From Tenacibaculum sp. MAR_2009_124 (lineage in GTDB: Bacteria; Bacteroidota; Bacteroidia; Flavobacteriales; Flavobacteriaceae): 64,000 nt of DNA. Below are positions 37,998 to 45,558 of the stretch, in pieces. Where the stretch lies: contig NZ_FNSF01000003.1 in assembly GCF_900105455.1 (NCBI RefSeq), forward strand, positions 62,001 through 126,000. Reading direction: 5' to 3'. The position numbers and the translations under genes are program-made. The notes under the pieces were generated by a model. It saw only the letters and a list, made by a program, of their open reading frames with translations, did no database searches and was not told the DNA's origin. Each line of letters opens with the position of its first letter. Position 1 is the first letter of the stretch.

Positions 37998-38043
37998 ATT
38001 GTTTGTTTTCAAATCATATTAATGTATTTGAAATCCAAACAAT
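37998..38043 (-). other. Large stem-loop directly after the peptide stop codon
   Basis: On the minus strand two 8-bp helices, attgtttg/caaacaat and tttcaaat/atttgaaa, enclose an 11-nt loop. It begins 2 nt after the peptide stop codon and could protect the 3' end of the short mRNA. Confidence 0.6.
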
Positions 38044-38044
38044 A

Positions 38045-38257
38045 TTAAAGTGCTGCTTGTAAAAATGTATCATGCTTATCGTAAGCAGACATTCTTTTTG
38101 CAGTTCCTCTCACTGCAACAACAGCACATGAACCAGGACCTCTTTTTCCAAAGATTGCTTTGTAAAGATCTAATTTGTCGTCGTTAAAGTCTTCTAAAGT
38201 TTTGTTTAAAACTTCTTTTTCCTTTGAACTCGAAGCGATTTTAGATTTTTTTTTCAT
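38045..38257 (-). CDS. Putative RiPP precursor peptide
   Basis: A 70-residue peptide from the ATG at 38257. It is preceded by an A/T leader (aatttaaatttttaatc) closely like that of the highly expressed ompA gene; the longer frame from 38317 starts inside a hairpin and is rejected. Residues 1-37 are charged and helical (KEKEVLNKTLEDFNDDKLDL), as in a leader. Then comes a Gly-rich turn GKRGPGSCAVVAVRG with the only Cys at 44, and a C-terminal KRMSAYDKHDTFLQAAL. If the enzyme is cyclophane-forming, Tyr59-Asp-Lys61 and Phe65-Leu-Gln67 are candidate three-residue rings. No signal peptide. The cleavage site and export route are unknown. Confidence 0.65.
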   Translation of the reverse strand: MKKKSKIASSSKEKEVLNKTLEDFNDDKLDLYKAIFGKRGPGSCAVVAVRGTAKRMSAYDKHDTFLQAAL

Positions 38258-38312
38258 GATTAAAAATTTAAATTGATAAATATTGCCATCAGTTAGGACA
38301 TGGCATTCGCCC

Positions 38313-38333
38313 TTCATTTTATAGTAAAATGAA
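38313..38333. other. Perfect 9-bp hairpin between beta-barrel gene and peptide gene
   Basis: ttcatttta-TAG-taaaatgaa lies 23 nt after the outer-membrane protein stop. It has no T-run on the minus strand, so it is either an operator or an mRNA-processing stem upstream of the peptide gene. Confidence 0.55.
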
Positions 38334-38356
38334 AACTTTTAAATAAGTTCCACGAT

Positions 38357-40774
38357 TTACAATCGTCTTTGAATATCGCTATTCCCCGTATCTCTATAGC
38401 GTTGATCTTTTACTGTTGATTTCCCGAAACTGTAACGCAGTGCCAAGGCTACACTTTGAGTATCATGATAATTGGTGTCTTTTATATTAATATCACCTAG
38501 TCGTATATTATATCTGTCCTTATTACTTTTAAAAATATCTCTAGCGGACAAGGATATATTTAAATCGCCCAAACTCTTCCTTAATACTAATTCCGTTTCA
38601 AGTCTATTACCTATCTCGGTATTAACGATCGTAACTGGAAATGTGTTTTTTGCAAATACGGTAAGTGACAAATTTTTGGCTTTTGATAAAACGAAACGTT
38701 GATTCATAGAAACATTAAACAATAGAGTTTTACTATCAATTCCTATATCATTTTCAGCGTAACTTCCTTTAGTTTGGATATGCCCTAATAAAGAAGAAGA
38801 ATTCATACTCCACCAAGGTTTTAATTTGGTTGATAACGAGCTGCTCATGAAATAAGCATATTTATTTCCATAATTTATTTTTCTATTTACAATAACCCCT
38901 TCCTCAGAATTAAAAGGGAGCGCATAAAACTCATCGAATAACTGGCTTGCTCCTATTTGAGTAGTTAGTCTAATTTTACCATAACTCTGAGTGTAATTAA
39001 ATTCCTGTCGGTAATATTTTGATGGATTTAAAAACGGGTTTCCTTCGAAATAGGTTTTATCAGTTGTATACTCTCTGAAAGGATTTACATCCCAAAAACT
39101 TGGGCGAGTTATCCTACTAGATACGGATAACACATAACTTTCTTTCTTATTTGGCGCAAATCGAACAAAGGAAGTAGGGAATACATTTAAATAATTTCGA
39201 TCAACCACTTTGTTTCCTTCAAGCCGTCCTGTAGCAATGGTGTTTTCGAACCTACTACCTATTTGGTATGACCATTTAGAATTTAATTCATGATCAATTA
39301 CCGCATAAAAAGCGCTAATGTTTTCATCATACTCGAAACTATTACTTCTTAATGGATCATTTTCCCAGCTTAAATAATCTATTGTTCTATTCTCAAATTT
39401 TACATCATTATAATTTTCCGAAAGTGAAAATTTAACACCAGTTTCCAAAGTTAATTTCTCGTTAAGTGGAAATGTAAAATCTAACTTTATAGTTTTATTC
39501 GAGACCGTTTGAAACGCAGAGTTTCTAAACCAATCTCTTGTATAGAGAGTATTTGCAGGGTTGGTTTGGGACAATACATTTGTTTTACTCATTCCATTAT
39601 TATCAGAGCTAAACTTTAAAAAATCAACATTAACGGATAAATGTTCTCCGCCGTCACCTAACTTTCCTTCGTAATTAAAATTAATAGAATAATTATGATT
39701 TCTTTGATTGTCATTATTATCGGTAATTGTAAGTGAGTCACTGAGCATGTAAGAATCTATGCCTTGTGCTTCTCTTTTTTGTTTATCATCCGAACCAGTA
39801 TACTCAAAAAGCAGTCCTACTACATGATTCTTTCCCATTTCATAATCCACTCCAAAACTGGCTCCAGAATACAATGCTTTTGTTTTATTTTCTCTATCAA
39901 TAAACCTTGTCATAATTCCGTTAGAAATATCTTCGGCATAAAAGATATCCTTCTCAAAAGATGTTTCCCTTTCTCTATTACTCAGATAGGTTGTTGAATA
40001 GAAATTCCATTTCGATTCACGATAATTTAAATAAACACTTCCTGCTTCTGAAAACACGCGAGTTTTCCTTGCACTTAAACCCGCATTACCAACAAGCCCC
40101 TCTTGCTTATTTTTCTTAATTATAATATTTAATATACCAGCACCTCCCTCTGCTTCAAACCTGCTAGATGGTGTTGTAATAACTTCAATTGCTTCAAGAT
40201 TATCTGATGGAATACTTTTTAAATAATTCATTAAAACAACTCCTGAAAGCCTTTTCTTTCTATTATTAATATATACTACGGCTCCCTGCGTTCCAGCAAT
40301 TTCAATTTTTCCATTTTCCGTCGTTGAAACGAAAGGTGTTTTATTTATTACTTCCCATAAACTACTTCCAATAACTAAATCGGAATTAGTTAAATTAAAT
40401 CTTAATCTATCGGTTTTCCGTTCAATGATACTTTTATTTGCTGAAATCTCAACATTCGATAATCTATTATCTTCCTTGAATCTGAGATTTAGCTGTTCAT
40501 TCTGGGTTAACTTCAATTGAATGATTGAATCTTTAAACGATACGTGGTTAAATTGAATAGTATAATTCCCTCGTTTCAGCCCTTCTAGTTTATAACGGCC
40601 TGAACTATTAGTTACTGCTCCTTTAAGAAGAAGAGTATCTTTTATTACACTAATAAAAACGTCAGGAATAGGAGTGGAATTATCATCAATAACTTCGCCT
40701 TCAATTAAAAATTGGGCGAATATCTCTTTCCCACCAAAAATGGTTAAGATTAGGGTTAGTAGTAGTTTTCTCAT
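38357..40774 (-). CDS. Outer membrane beta-barrel family protein (TonB-receptor-like)
   Basis: An 805-residue protein: signal peptide (about 1-20, ending IFAQ), a carboxypeptidase-regulatory-like beta-sandwich (about 22-95: IEGEVIDDNSTPIPDVFIS), a plug-like domain (about 115-220: GTQGAVVYINNRKKRLSG) and a large C-terminal beta-barrel ending GKSTVKDQRYRDTGNS. This is the OMP_b-brl_3 architecture common in Bacteroidota. It sits just upstream of the peptide gene on the same strand. It may export the mature peptide, confer immunity or take it up again, but no sequence feature decides this. A TonB box was not identified. Confidence 0.82.
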   Translation of the reverse strand: MRKLLLTLILTIFGGKEIFAQFLIEGEVIDDNSTPIPDVFISVIKDTLLLKGAVTNSSGRYKLEGLKRGNYTIQFNHVSFKDSIIQLKLTQNEQLNLRFKEDNRLSNVEISANKSIIERKTDRLRFNLTNSDLVIGSSLWEVINKTPFVSTTENGKIEIAGTQGAVVYINNRKKRLSGVVLMNYLKSIPSDNLEAIEVITTPSSRFEAEGGAGILNIIIKKNKQEGLVGNAGLSARKTRVFSEAGSVYLNYRESKWNFYSTTYLSNRERETSFEKDIFYAEDISNGIMTRFIDRENKTKALYSGASFGVDYEMGKNHVVGLLFEYTGSDDKQKREAQGIDSYMLSDSLTITDNNDNQRNHNYSINFNYEGKLGDGGEHLSVNVDFLKFSSDNNGMSKTNVLSQTNPANTLYTRDWFRNSAFQTVSNKTIKLDFTFPLNEKLTLETGVKFSLSENYNDVKFENRTIDYLSWENDPLRSNSFEYDENISAFYAVIDHELNSKWSYQIGSRFENTIATGRLEGNKVVDRNYLNVFPTSFVRFAPNKKESYVLSVSSRITRPSFWDVNPFREYTTDKTYFEGNPFLNPSKYYRQEFNYTQSYGKIRLTTQIGASQLFDEFYALPFNSEEGVIVNRKINYGNKYAYFMSSSLSTKLKPWWSMNSSSLLGHIQTKGSYAENDIGIDSKTLLFNVSMNQRFVLSKAKNLSLTVFAKNTFPVTIVNTEIGNRLETELVLRKSLGDLNISLSARDIFKSNKDRYNIRLGDINIKDTNYHDTQSVALALRYSFGKSTVKDQRYRDTGNSDIQRRL

Positions 40775-41133
40775 TCGGTTTTCATATCAAGTAAAATCGC
40801 ACTCTCTTGAGTATTACCGAAAATAAACTATACCTAGCCCACACCAAAATTCTATAATCAATACTAGCAACAACTAGCTCCGATTATATACTTCAATAAA
40901 TGTTATGGATAAGCACTTTTTTCTGGGGGACTCAAAAGAAAGTAGCGCAACTTTACTACGTTTTCTCCGTGTCTAACTTACAACAAATTAACTATAAGAC
41001 CTAAGATTAATTTAAAAAATTACCTTAAAAAATAACAATATCATATTTTATATATGCAATAACTACAAAAAACACATTACAAAATCCTTTTTACATTCCC
41101 TTAAATTACAGACAGTTAGAAGAATTAAGGCTG
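40775..41133. other. Intergenic region upstream of the RiPP locus, no gene seen
   Basis: About 359 nt, A/T-rich, with a less A/T-rich patch around 40920-40980. It must hold the promoter of the beta-barrel gene, but no TAnnTTTG box was found on the minus strand. No open frame or strong hairpin was identified. Confidence 0.35.
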
Positions 41134-41700
41134 CTATGATATTACAGTAAGTACTCTACTCTGTATGTCAGGAATAACATGTTTTTCGAACCAAGGGTTT
41201 TTACTTAACCAAAACCTATTTCTTGGCGAAGGGTGAGGCAAAACCAAATATTTAGGCAAGTAATCCTTATAGTTATTAACCGTTTCTGTTAACGTCTTTT
41301 TAGCCTTGTTTTTAAGATAGTAGTTTTGAGCATACATTCCTATTAGTAGTATTAGCTCCACATTCGGCATTCTTTCAAGTAAAGGTTCATGCCATTTTGG
41401 AGCACATTCTTTTCGAGGAGGCAAGTCTCCTGATTTACCCTTTCCAGGATAACAAAACCCCATAGGTACAATTCCAAAATTTTCAGTATTATAAAAATCC
41501 TCGTTAGAAACATTTAACCATTTCCTTAATTGTTTACCACTCGCATCATCCCAAGGTATTCCAGATGCATGAACTTTTGTTCCTGGAGCCTGACCTACAA
41601 TTAATATTTTGGAATTTTCGTTTGCAAAAACCACGGGTCTAGGATTGATATGCTGAATACAGATTTTACAGCTCCTTATTTCTGCCAGAAGTTTTTTCAT
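41134..41700 (-). CDS. Uracil-DNA glycosylase family protein
   Basis: A 188-residue protein of the uracil-DNA glycosylase superfamily, family 4/5-like fold. ILIVGQAPGTKVHASGIPWDD contains the GQAPG motif, and LVLPHPSPRNRFWLSKNPWF contains the HPSPRN motif of the DNA-binding loop. N-terminal CKICIQH could contribute to a metal or FeS site, but four suitable cysteines are not obvious. It removes uracil or related bases from DNA to start base-excision repair. Single gene, with a strong terminator upstream that isolates it from the next transcript. Confidence 0.85.
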   Translation of the reverse strand: MKKLLAEIRSCKICIQHINPRPVVFANENSKILIVGQAPGTKVHASGIPWDDASGKQLRKWLNVSNEDFYNTENFGIVPMGFCYPGKGKSGDLPPRKECAPKWHEPLLERMPNVELILLIGMYAQNYYLKNKAKKTLTETVNNYKDYLPKYLVLPHPSPRNRFWLSKNPWFEKHVIPDIQSRVLTVIS

Positions 41701-41715
41701 AAAATAAAGCTAATA

Positions 41716-41752
41716 AAAAAACACTCGTCTTATCCTAAAACGAGTGTTTTTC
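41716..41752 (-). terminator. Terminator of the 33-residue small ORF
   Basis: Arms aaaaacactcgt and acgagtgttttt with an 11-nt loop; on the minus strand seven T follow. It lies between the small ORF and the glycosylase gene. Confidence 0.88.
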
Positions 41753-41775
41753 TTCAAAATCTTTTTTTAATTTCT

Positions 41776-41877
41776 TTAGTGATTGATTGCGTATCCCGCG
41801 CCTTTACCAAATTCAGCTAAAATTAATGATACATTTTTGAAAAGATTTTGAATCCCCTTAAGTAGTTTTTTTCCCAT
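41776..41877 (-). CDS. 33-residue cationic small protein, unrecognised
   Basis: A short frame with ATG at 41877 and TAA at 41776-41778. It begins MGKKLLKGIQNLFKNV and ends AEFGKGAGYAINH, a Lys-rich amphipathic helix followed by a Gly/Ala tail. It has its own perfect -7 box (41904-41911), an A/T-rich 20-nt leader and its own strong terminator, so it looks like a real monocistronic gene although it is far too short for default gene finders. It could be a membrane-active peptide, a toxin or a small regulatory protein; I do not recognise it. Confidence 0.55.
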   Translation of the reverse strand: MGKKLLKGIQNLFKNVSLILAEFGKGAGYAINH

Positions 41878-41903
41878 TTTATTTATATTAAAATTCCCAA
41901 TTA

Positions 41904-41911
41904 CAAATTTA
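41904..41911 (-). promoter_or_regulatory. -7 box of the small ORF
   Basis: Minus-strand octamer taaatttg, a perfect TAnnTTTG. The start would fall near 41899, about 20 nt before the ATG. Confidence 0.55.
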
Positions 41912-41970
41912 GCACATAAACACCTGAAAACCACCATGTTTTGTGCTATTTTGTATTTTCGGAAGGGAAT

Positions 41971-41994
41971 TCTATATAAATGGTGTTATATAGA
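41971..41994. other. Perfect 9-bp inverted repeat
   Basis: tctatataa-atggtg-ttatataga lies between the stop of the 120-residue gene and the small-ORF promoter. It may be a weak terminator or an operator for the small ORF. Confidence 0.45.
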
Positions 41995-42036
41995 CTATAA
42001 CGAAGCTGAAAAATCGAATAATTGGTCTAAAAACCA

Positions 42037-42399
42037 CTATAAAATCTCAGTAAAACCTTCGAAAGCAAGGTAATAAGGCTTGTTTTTAAACACTGGAAGC
42101 TCAGTGCTTTCCGAATTTGCTATTCCAATTTTAGTAAACCAAACTTTAGCATTTTGTTTTTTTGCATGTTCCTTAAAAGTTTCCATCCAAAGCACATCAT
42201 ATTCCTCAGTCGTTTGAATGTTATTCGTAACTTTTACTAAAACAAAAATAGTCGGCTCTCCTTTTTTGAATAAAACGAATTGAGGATGTTTTTTTAAAGT
42301 ACTATTAATGGCAACAAACTCATAGCCCATTTTTTGTAGTTCTTTACCCGCAATATTCATTCCCAAGTTATGCAATTCTTGCTCAGTAAGTACTTCCAT
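42037..42399 (-). CDS. Conserved flavobacterial hypothetical protein
   Basis: A 120-residue soluble protein. It starts with a helix (TEQELHNLGMNIAGKELQKM) followed by strands around PQFVLFKKGEPTIFVLVKVT and WFTKIGIANS; this alternation resembles a restriction-endonuclease-like alpha/beta fold, but no catalytic PD-(D/E)XK residues are clear. I recall relatives labelled as Na+-NQR subunit F in databases; nothing here supports that name (no FeS, FAD or NAD motif). Its start overlaps the stop of the DEAD-box helicase gene by 1 nt, so it is co-transcribed with it. Confidence 0.6.
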   Translation of the reverse strand: MEVLTEQELHNLGMNIAGKELQKMGYEFVAINSTLKKHPQFVLFKKGEPTIFVLVKVTNNIQTTEEYDVLWMETFKEHAKKQNAKVWFTKIGIANSESTELPVFKNKPYYLAFEGFTEIL

Positions 42400-43757
42400 T
42401 ATTTCCTTTTCTTATTGCGTTTGTTAAAGTTTTTATCTCCTCTTGTTTTAGGTTTTTTATACTTTTTAGCAATCTCCCTACGATACGATCCTCCAAGATT
42501 TACCTTTTTGTTTTTTGCTTTTTTCTCATGAAAAGATTCACCAGATACATATTCTTGAGAAGTTCTATTTGTAGATTGTTCTCTATCTTCTTTGGGACGT
42601 TCTTCATCCGTCAATTGACTTGATATATCAACCCCCTCAGGAATAGTCAGTAAAGGAATATCAACTTTCATCAATTCCTCAATATTTTTCTTTGCTTCTT
42701 GCTCTTTCTCAGTCGCCAACAAAATTGACTTTCCTTTTTTATCAGCCCTACCAGTTCTACCAATTCGATGCATGTAGTTTTCAGGATACTGTGTGGGATT
42801 GAAATTAATTACATGTGAAATTTCATTTAAATCTAACCCTCTCGCAATAACATCGGTTGCTAATAAAATTCTATGGTTTCCGTTATTAAACTGCTCAATT
42901 GATCGTAAGCGATAGTTTTGAGTTTTATTTGAATGAATCACACAAACCTGACCAGGAAATTCATCTTCAATTAGATCAAAAATTAAATTGGCATTTCTTT
43001 TATTCGGAGCAAAAATCAATACTTTACTAAATTCGGACTTGTCAAATAACAAATTATTTAACAGGTTCATTTTTGTGTAAAAATTTGGTACGTTATACGC
43101 TACTTGATCAATATTTTCTAGTGGTGTACCGCTAACGGCTATTGCTATCTTTTTAGGCGATATAAAATAGTCATCGATCAAATATTCCACATCAACCGTC
43201 ATCGTAGCAGAAAACATAATGTTTTGTCTTTTCTGAGGTAATAAATCGAAGATGTTTAATAACTGGAATCTAAATCCTAAATCCAGCATTACATCAACTT
43301 CATCAATTACTAACTTTTGAATTGACTTCAATTTCAAAACATTACTCAATGCCAAATCATACAAACGTCCTGGAGTGGCTACCAAAATATCTGAGCCTTG
43401 CATCACAGCTTCTTTATGTCGATTTAAATTCACTCCTCCATATACGCCTACTACACGTAAAGTCATGTATTTAGCCAATTTCTCAATCTCATCGACAACC
43501 TGTACCACCAATTCTCTTGTAGGCACTAAAATTAACACTCTGGGATGTTGTTGCTTGGAGAACTTTAAGTCTCTAAGAGTAGGCAAGAGATAGGCAAACG
43601 TTTTTCCTGTACCTGTTTGAGCAATTCCAACCATATCCTTCCCCGATCTTACTACAGGAAAAGCCTGTTGCTGAATCGGTGTTGGATTCACTAATTCGAG
43701 CTCTTCAATTGCATTACGCAAAGCATTCGATAAATCTAAATCTTGAAAAGAAACCAT
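42399..43757 (-). CDS. DEAD-box RNA helicase with DEVD motif II
   Basis: A 452-residue RNA helicase. Q motif NPTPIQQQAF, Walker A AQTGTGKT, motif Ia PTRELVVQ, motif II VIDEVDVML (DEVD in place of DEAD), motif III FSATM and motif VI HRIGRTGRAD are all present. The C-terminus (about 380-452) is a basic tail (KNKKVNLGGSYRREIAKKYKK), typical of RhlE/SrmB-like helicases that act in ribosome assembly or RNA turnover. DEVD keeps both acidic residues, so ATPase activity should remain. It has a -7 box at 43775-43782 and a 1-nt overlap with the next gene. Confidence 0.92.
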   Translation of the reverse strand: MVSFQDLDLSNALRNAIEELELVNPTPIQQQAFPVVRSGKDMVGIAQTGTGKTFAYLLPTLRDLKFSKQQHPRVLILVPTRELVVQVVDEIEKLAKYMTLRVVGVYGGVNLNRHKEAVMQGSDILVATPGRLYDLALSNVLKLKSIQKLVIDEVDVMLDLGFRFQLLNIFDLLPQKRQNIMFSATMTVDVEYLIDDYFISPKKIAIAVSGTPLENIDQVAYNVPNFYTKMNLLNNLLFDKSEFSKVLIFAPNKRNANLIFDLIEDEFPGQVCVIHSNKTQNYRLRSIEQFNNGNHRILLATDVIARGLDLNEISHVINFNPTQYPENYMHRIGRTGRADKKGKSILLATEKEQEAKKNIEELMKVDIPLLTIPEGVDISSQLTDEERPKEDREQSTNRTSQEYVSGESFHEKKAKNKKVNLGGSYRREIAKKYKKPKTRGDKNFNKRNKKRK

Positions 43758-43774
43758 TCAAATAAAAATTTACG

Positions 43775-43782
43775 CAAAGGTA
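43775..43782 (-). promoter_or_regulatory. -7 box of the DEAD-box helicase gene
   Basis: Minus-strand octamer tacctttg, perfect match to TAnnTTTG, 17 nt upstream of the ATG at 43757. Confidence 0.55.
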
Positions 43783-43817
43783 CGCTTTCTATTTCTTAGT
43801 AAGATAAAGTTTCTGCC

Positions 43818-43976
43818 TTATGATGATAGTTTATATGCTTTATTTACAATACCTACATATAAAAACGTAGTTCTACAATTAAAGCATTTATATTTTCTAC
43901 TAGAAATTATCAATCGCTGAAATGCAGACCTCCTTTCTCTTCTAACATGTTTAGAATGACAATTTGGACAATTCAT
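43818..43976 (-). CDS. 52-residue zinc-ribbon small protein
   Basis: A short frame from ATG 43976 to TAA 43818-43820. It begins MNCPNCHSKHVRRERRSAF and has KYKCFNCRTTFLYVG, giving two CxxC knuckles 28 residues apart, plus a Lys/Arg-rich linker. This is a one-domain zinc ribbon of the kind that binds nucleic acid or protein. It lies 60 nt upstream of the DEAD-box helicase gene on the same strand. Its promoter is not identified. The function is unknown. Confidence 0.62.
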   Translation of the reverse strand: MNCPNCHSKHVRRERRSAFQRLIISSRKYKCFNCRTTFLYVGIVNKAYKLSS

Positions 43977-44195
43977 ATTTATTAGTTTTTACCCCCACTA
44001 AACTAGTAACCTGAATTAATTTAACGAACACATAGTGCGAGTCATTTAATATAATTCAGATTTAAATACTTTGACCTATTTATTAGTTTGGCTTCATATT
44101 TCACGGAATTCAAATTACTTATAACACTATTATCAAAACGTTCCTAAATCCTTAAGTTTATGTTATATTATTTAGAAATTAAATTTAAGGTAATA

Positions 44196-44228
44196 AAAAA
44201 ACCGGCACATTTTAATGTACCGGTTTTT
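44196..44228 (-). terminator. Terminator of the nqr operon
   Basis: Arms aaaaaccgg/ccggttttt with an inner aca/tgt helix and one mismatch, 20 nt after the nqrF stop. T-run on the minus strand. Confidence 0.85.
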
Positions 44229-44247
44229 AATATTATTTGATAAGATT

Positions 44248-45558
44248 TTATCCTCCGAAATCATCGAAACGAATATTTTCATCTGGAATACCAAAATCTT
44301 CTCCCATTTTTTGAACTGCTTTATTCATTAATGGTGGTCCACAGAAGTATAACTCAATATCTTCTGGTGAATCGTGTTTACTTAAGTAATTATCGATTAC
44401 ACAATTATGAACAAATCCAACAAAACCATCACCTTCAGCTTCCATGCTATCTTTAACTTTCCAATTATCTTCTGGTAAAGGCTCAGATAAAGCAATATGA
44501 AACTTAAAGTTAGGGAAGTTTTTCTCTAAATCATAAAAATGATCTAAATAGAATAACTCACGTTTAGAACGACCACCGTACCAATATGATACTGTACGCC
44601 CAGTTTTTAATGTTTTAAATAAGTGGTATAAATGAGAACGCATTGGTGCCATTCCAGCTCCTCCACCTACATATAACATTTCAGCATCAGACTCATTAAT
44701 AAAGAACTCACCATATGGTCCTGAAATAGTTACTTTATCTCCAATTTTTCTTGAGAAAACGTAAGAAGAAGCAACTCCTGGATTTACATCCATCCAACCA
44801 CCCTTAGCTCTATCAAAAGGAGGTGTTGCAATACGAACGTTTAACATGATTTCTCTTCCTTCAGCTGGAAAAGAAGCCATAGAGTATGCTCTTTCCACGA
44901 CCTCAGGGTTTTTCATTACTAAAGGCCATAATTTAAACTTATCCCATTCTTCTTGGAATTTGTCTGGTGTATCATGTTCTTCAGGGTGCGCTGTGATATC
45001 CATGTCTGAGAATTTCACCTCGCATTCAGGAATTTCAATTTGAATATATCCTCCTGCTTTATATCCCATGTCTTCAGGAATTTCTACTACGAATTCCTTA
45101 ATAAAAGATGCTACGTTATAATTACGAACAACCGTTGCTTCCCATTTCTTAATTCCAAAAATTTCCTCTGGGATAGAAATATCCATGTCTTGTTTAACTT
45201 TAACTTGACATGCTAAACGAATACCGTGTTGTAATTCTTTACGTGTAAAATGAGGAGTTTCCGTTGGTAAAGCTTCTCCTCCACCAGTATTTACGTGACA
45301 CTCACACTGTACACAAGATCCACCACCTCCACAGGCAGATGGTAAAAAAATCTTTTCATTACCTAACGTAGATAACAATGTACCTCCCGAAGCAACTTCT
45401 ATTGTTTTGTCACCATTAATTGTAATTTTTACTGGTCCTGATGGTGCTAATTTTTGCTTTACAAATAATAATAACCCTACTAAAACTAATACAATTACTA
45501 AGAATGCTACTACAGTTACAGCTACTGTACCTCCAGTATTTACTTCTAAAAATATCAT
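44248..45558 (-). CDS. nqrF: Na+-translocating NADH:quinone reductase subunit F
   Basis: A 436-residue entry subunit: one N-terminal membrane helix (about 11-31), a [2Fe-2S] domain with ACGGGGSCVQCECHV (C-x5-C-x2-C; a fourth Cys in LACQVKV), then an FAD domain (YSMASFPAEG) and an NAD-binding domain (GGGAGMAPMRSH, YWYGGRSKRELFY, YFCGPPLM). It oxidises NADH at the cytoplasmic face and passes electrons through the FeS centre to the membrane subunits. Its start overlaps the nqrE stop by 1 nt. Last gene of the operon. Confidence 0.97.
   Translation of the reverse strand: MIFLEVNTGGTVAVTVVAFLVIVLVLVGLLLFVKQKLAPSGPVKITINGDKTIEVASGGTLLSTLGNEKIFLPSACGGGGSCVQCECHVNTGGGEALPTETPHFTRKELQHGIRLACQVKVKQDMDISIPEEIFGIKKWEATVVRNYNVASFIKEFVVEIPEDMGYKAGGYIQIEIPECEVKFSDMDITAHPEEHDTPDKFQEEWDKFKLWPLVMKNPEVVERAYSMASFPAEGREIMLNVRIATPPFDRAKGGWMDVNPGVASSYVFSRKIGDKVTISGPYGEFFINESDAEMLYVGGGAGMAPMRSHLYHLFKTLKTGRTVSYWYGGRSKRELFYLDHFYDLEKNFPNFKFHIALSEPLPEDNWKVKDSMEAEGDGFVGFVHNCVIDNYLSKHDSPEDIELYFCGPPLMNKAVQKMGEDFGIPDENIRFDDFGG

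Noticed and set aside
38257..38317. 20-residue N-terminal extension of the precursor peptide
   Set aside because: Its ATG is inside a perfect 9-bp palindrome, and the downstream ATG has a typical A/T leader.
33119..40774. Recent horizontal transfer on a mobile element
   Set aside because: No integrase, transposase, tRNA junction or flanking direct repeat was seen, and base composition looks like that of the neighbours.
42037..42399. Naming the 120-residue protein as Na+-NQR subunit F
   Set aside because: The name circulates for related proteins as I recall, but the sequence has no FeS, FAD or NAD motif, and the true nqrF is at 44248-45558.
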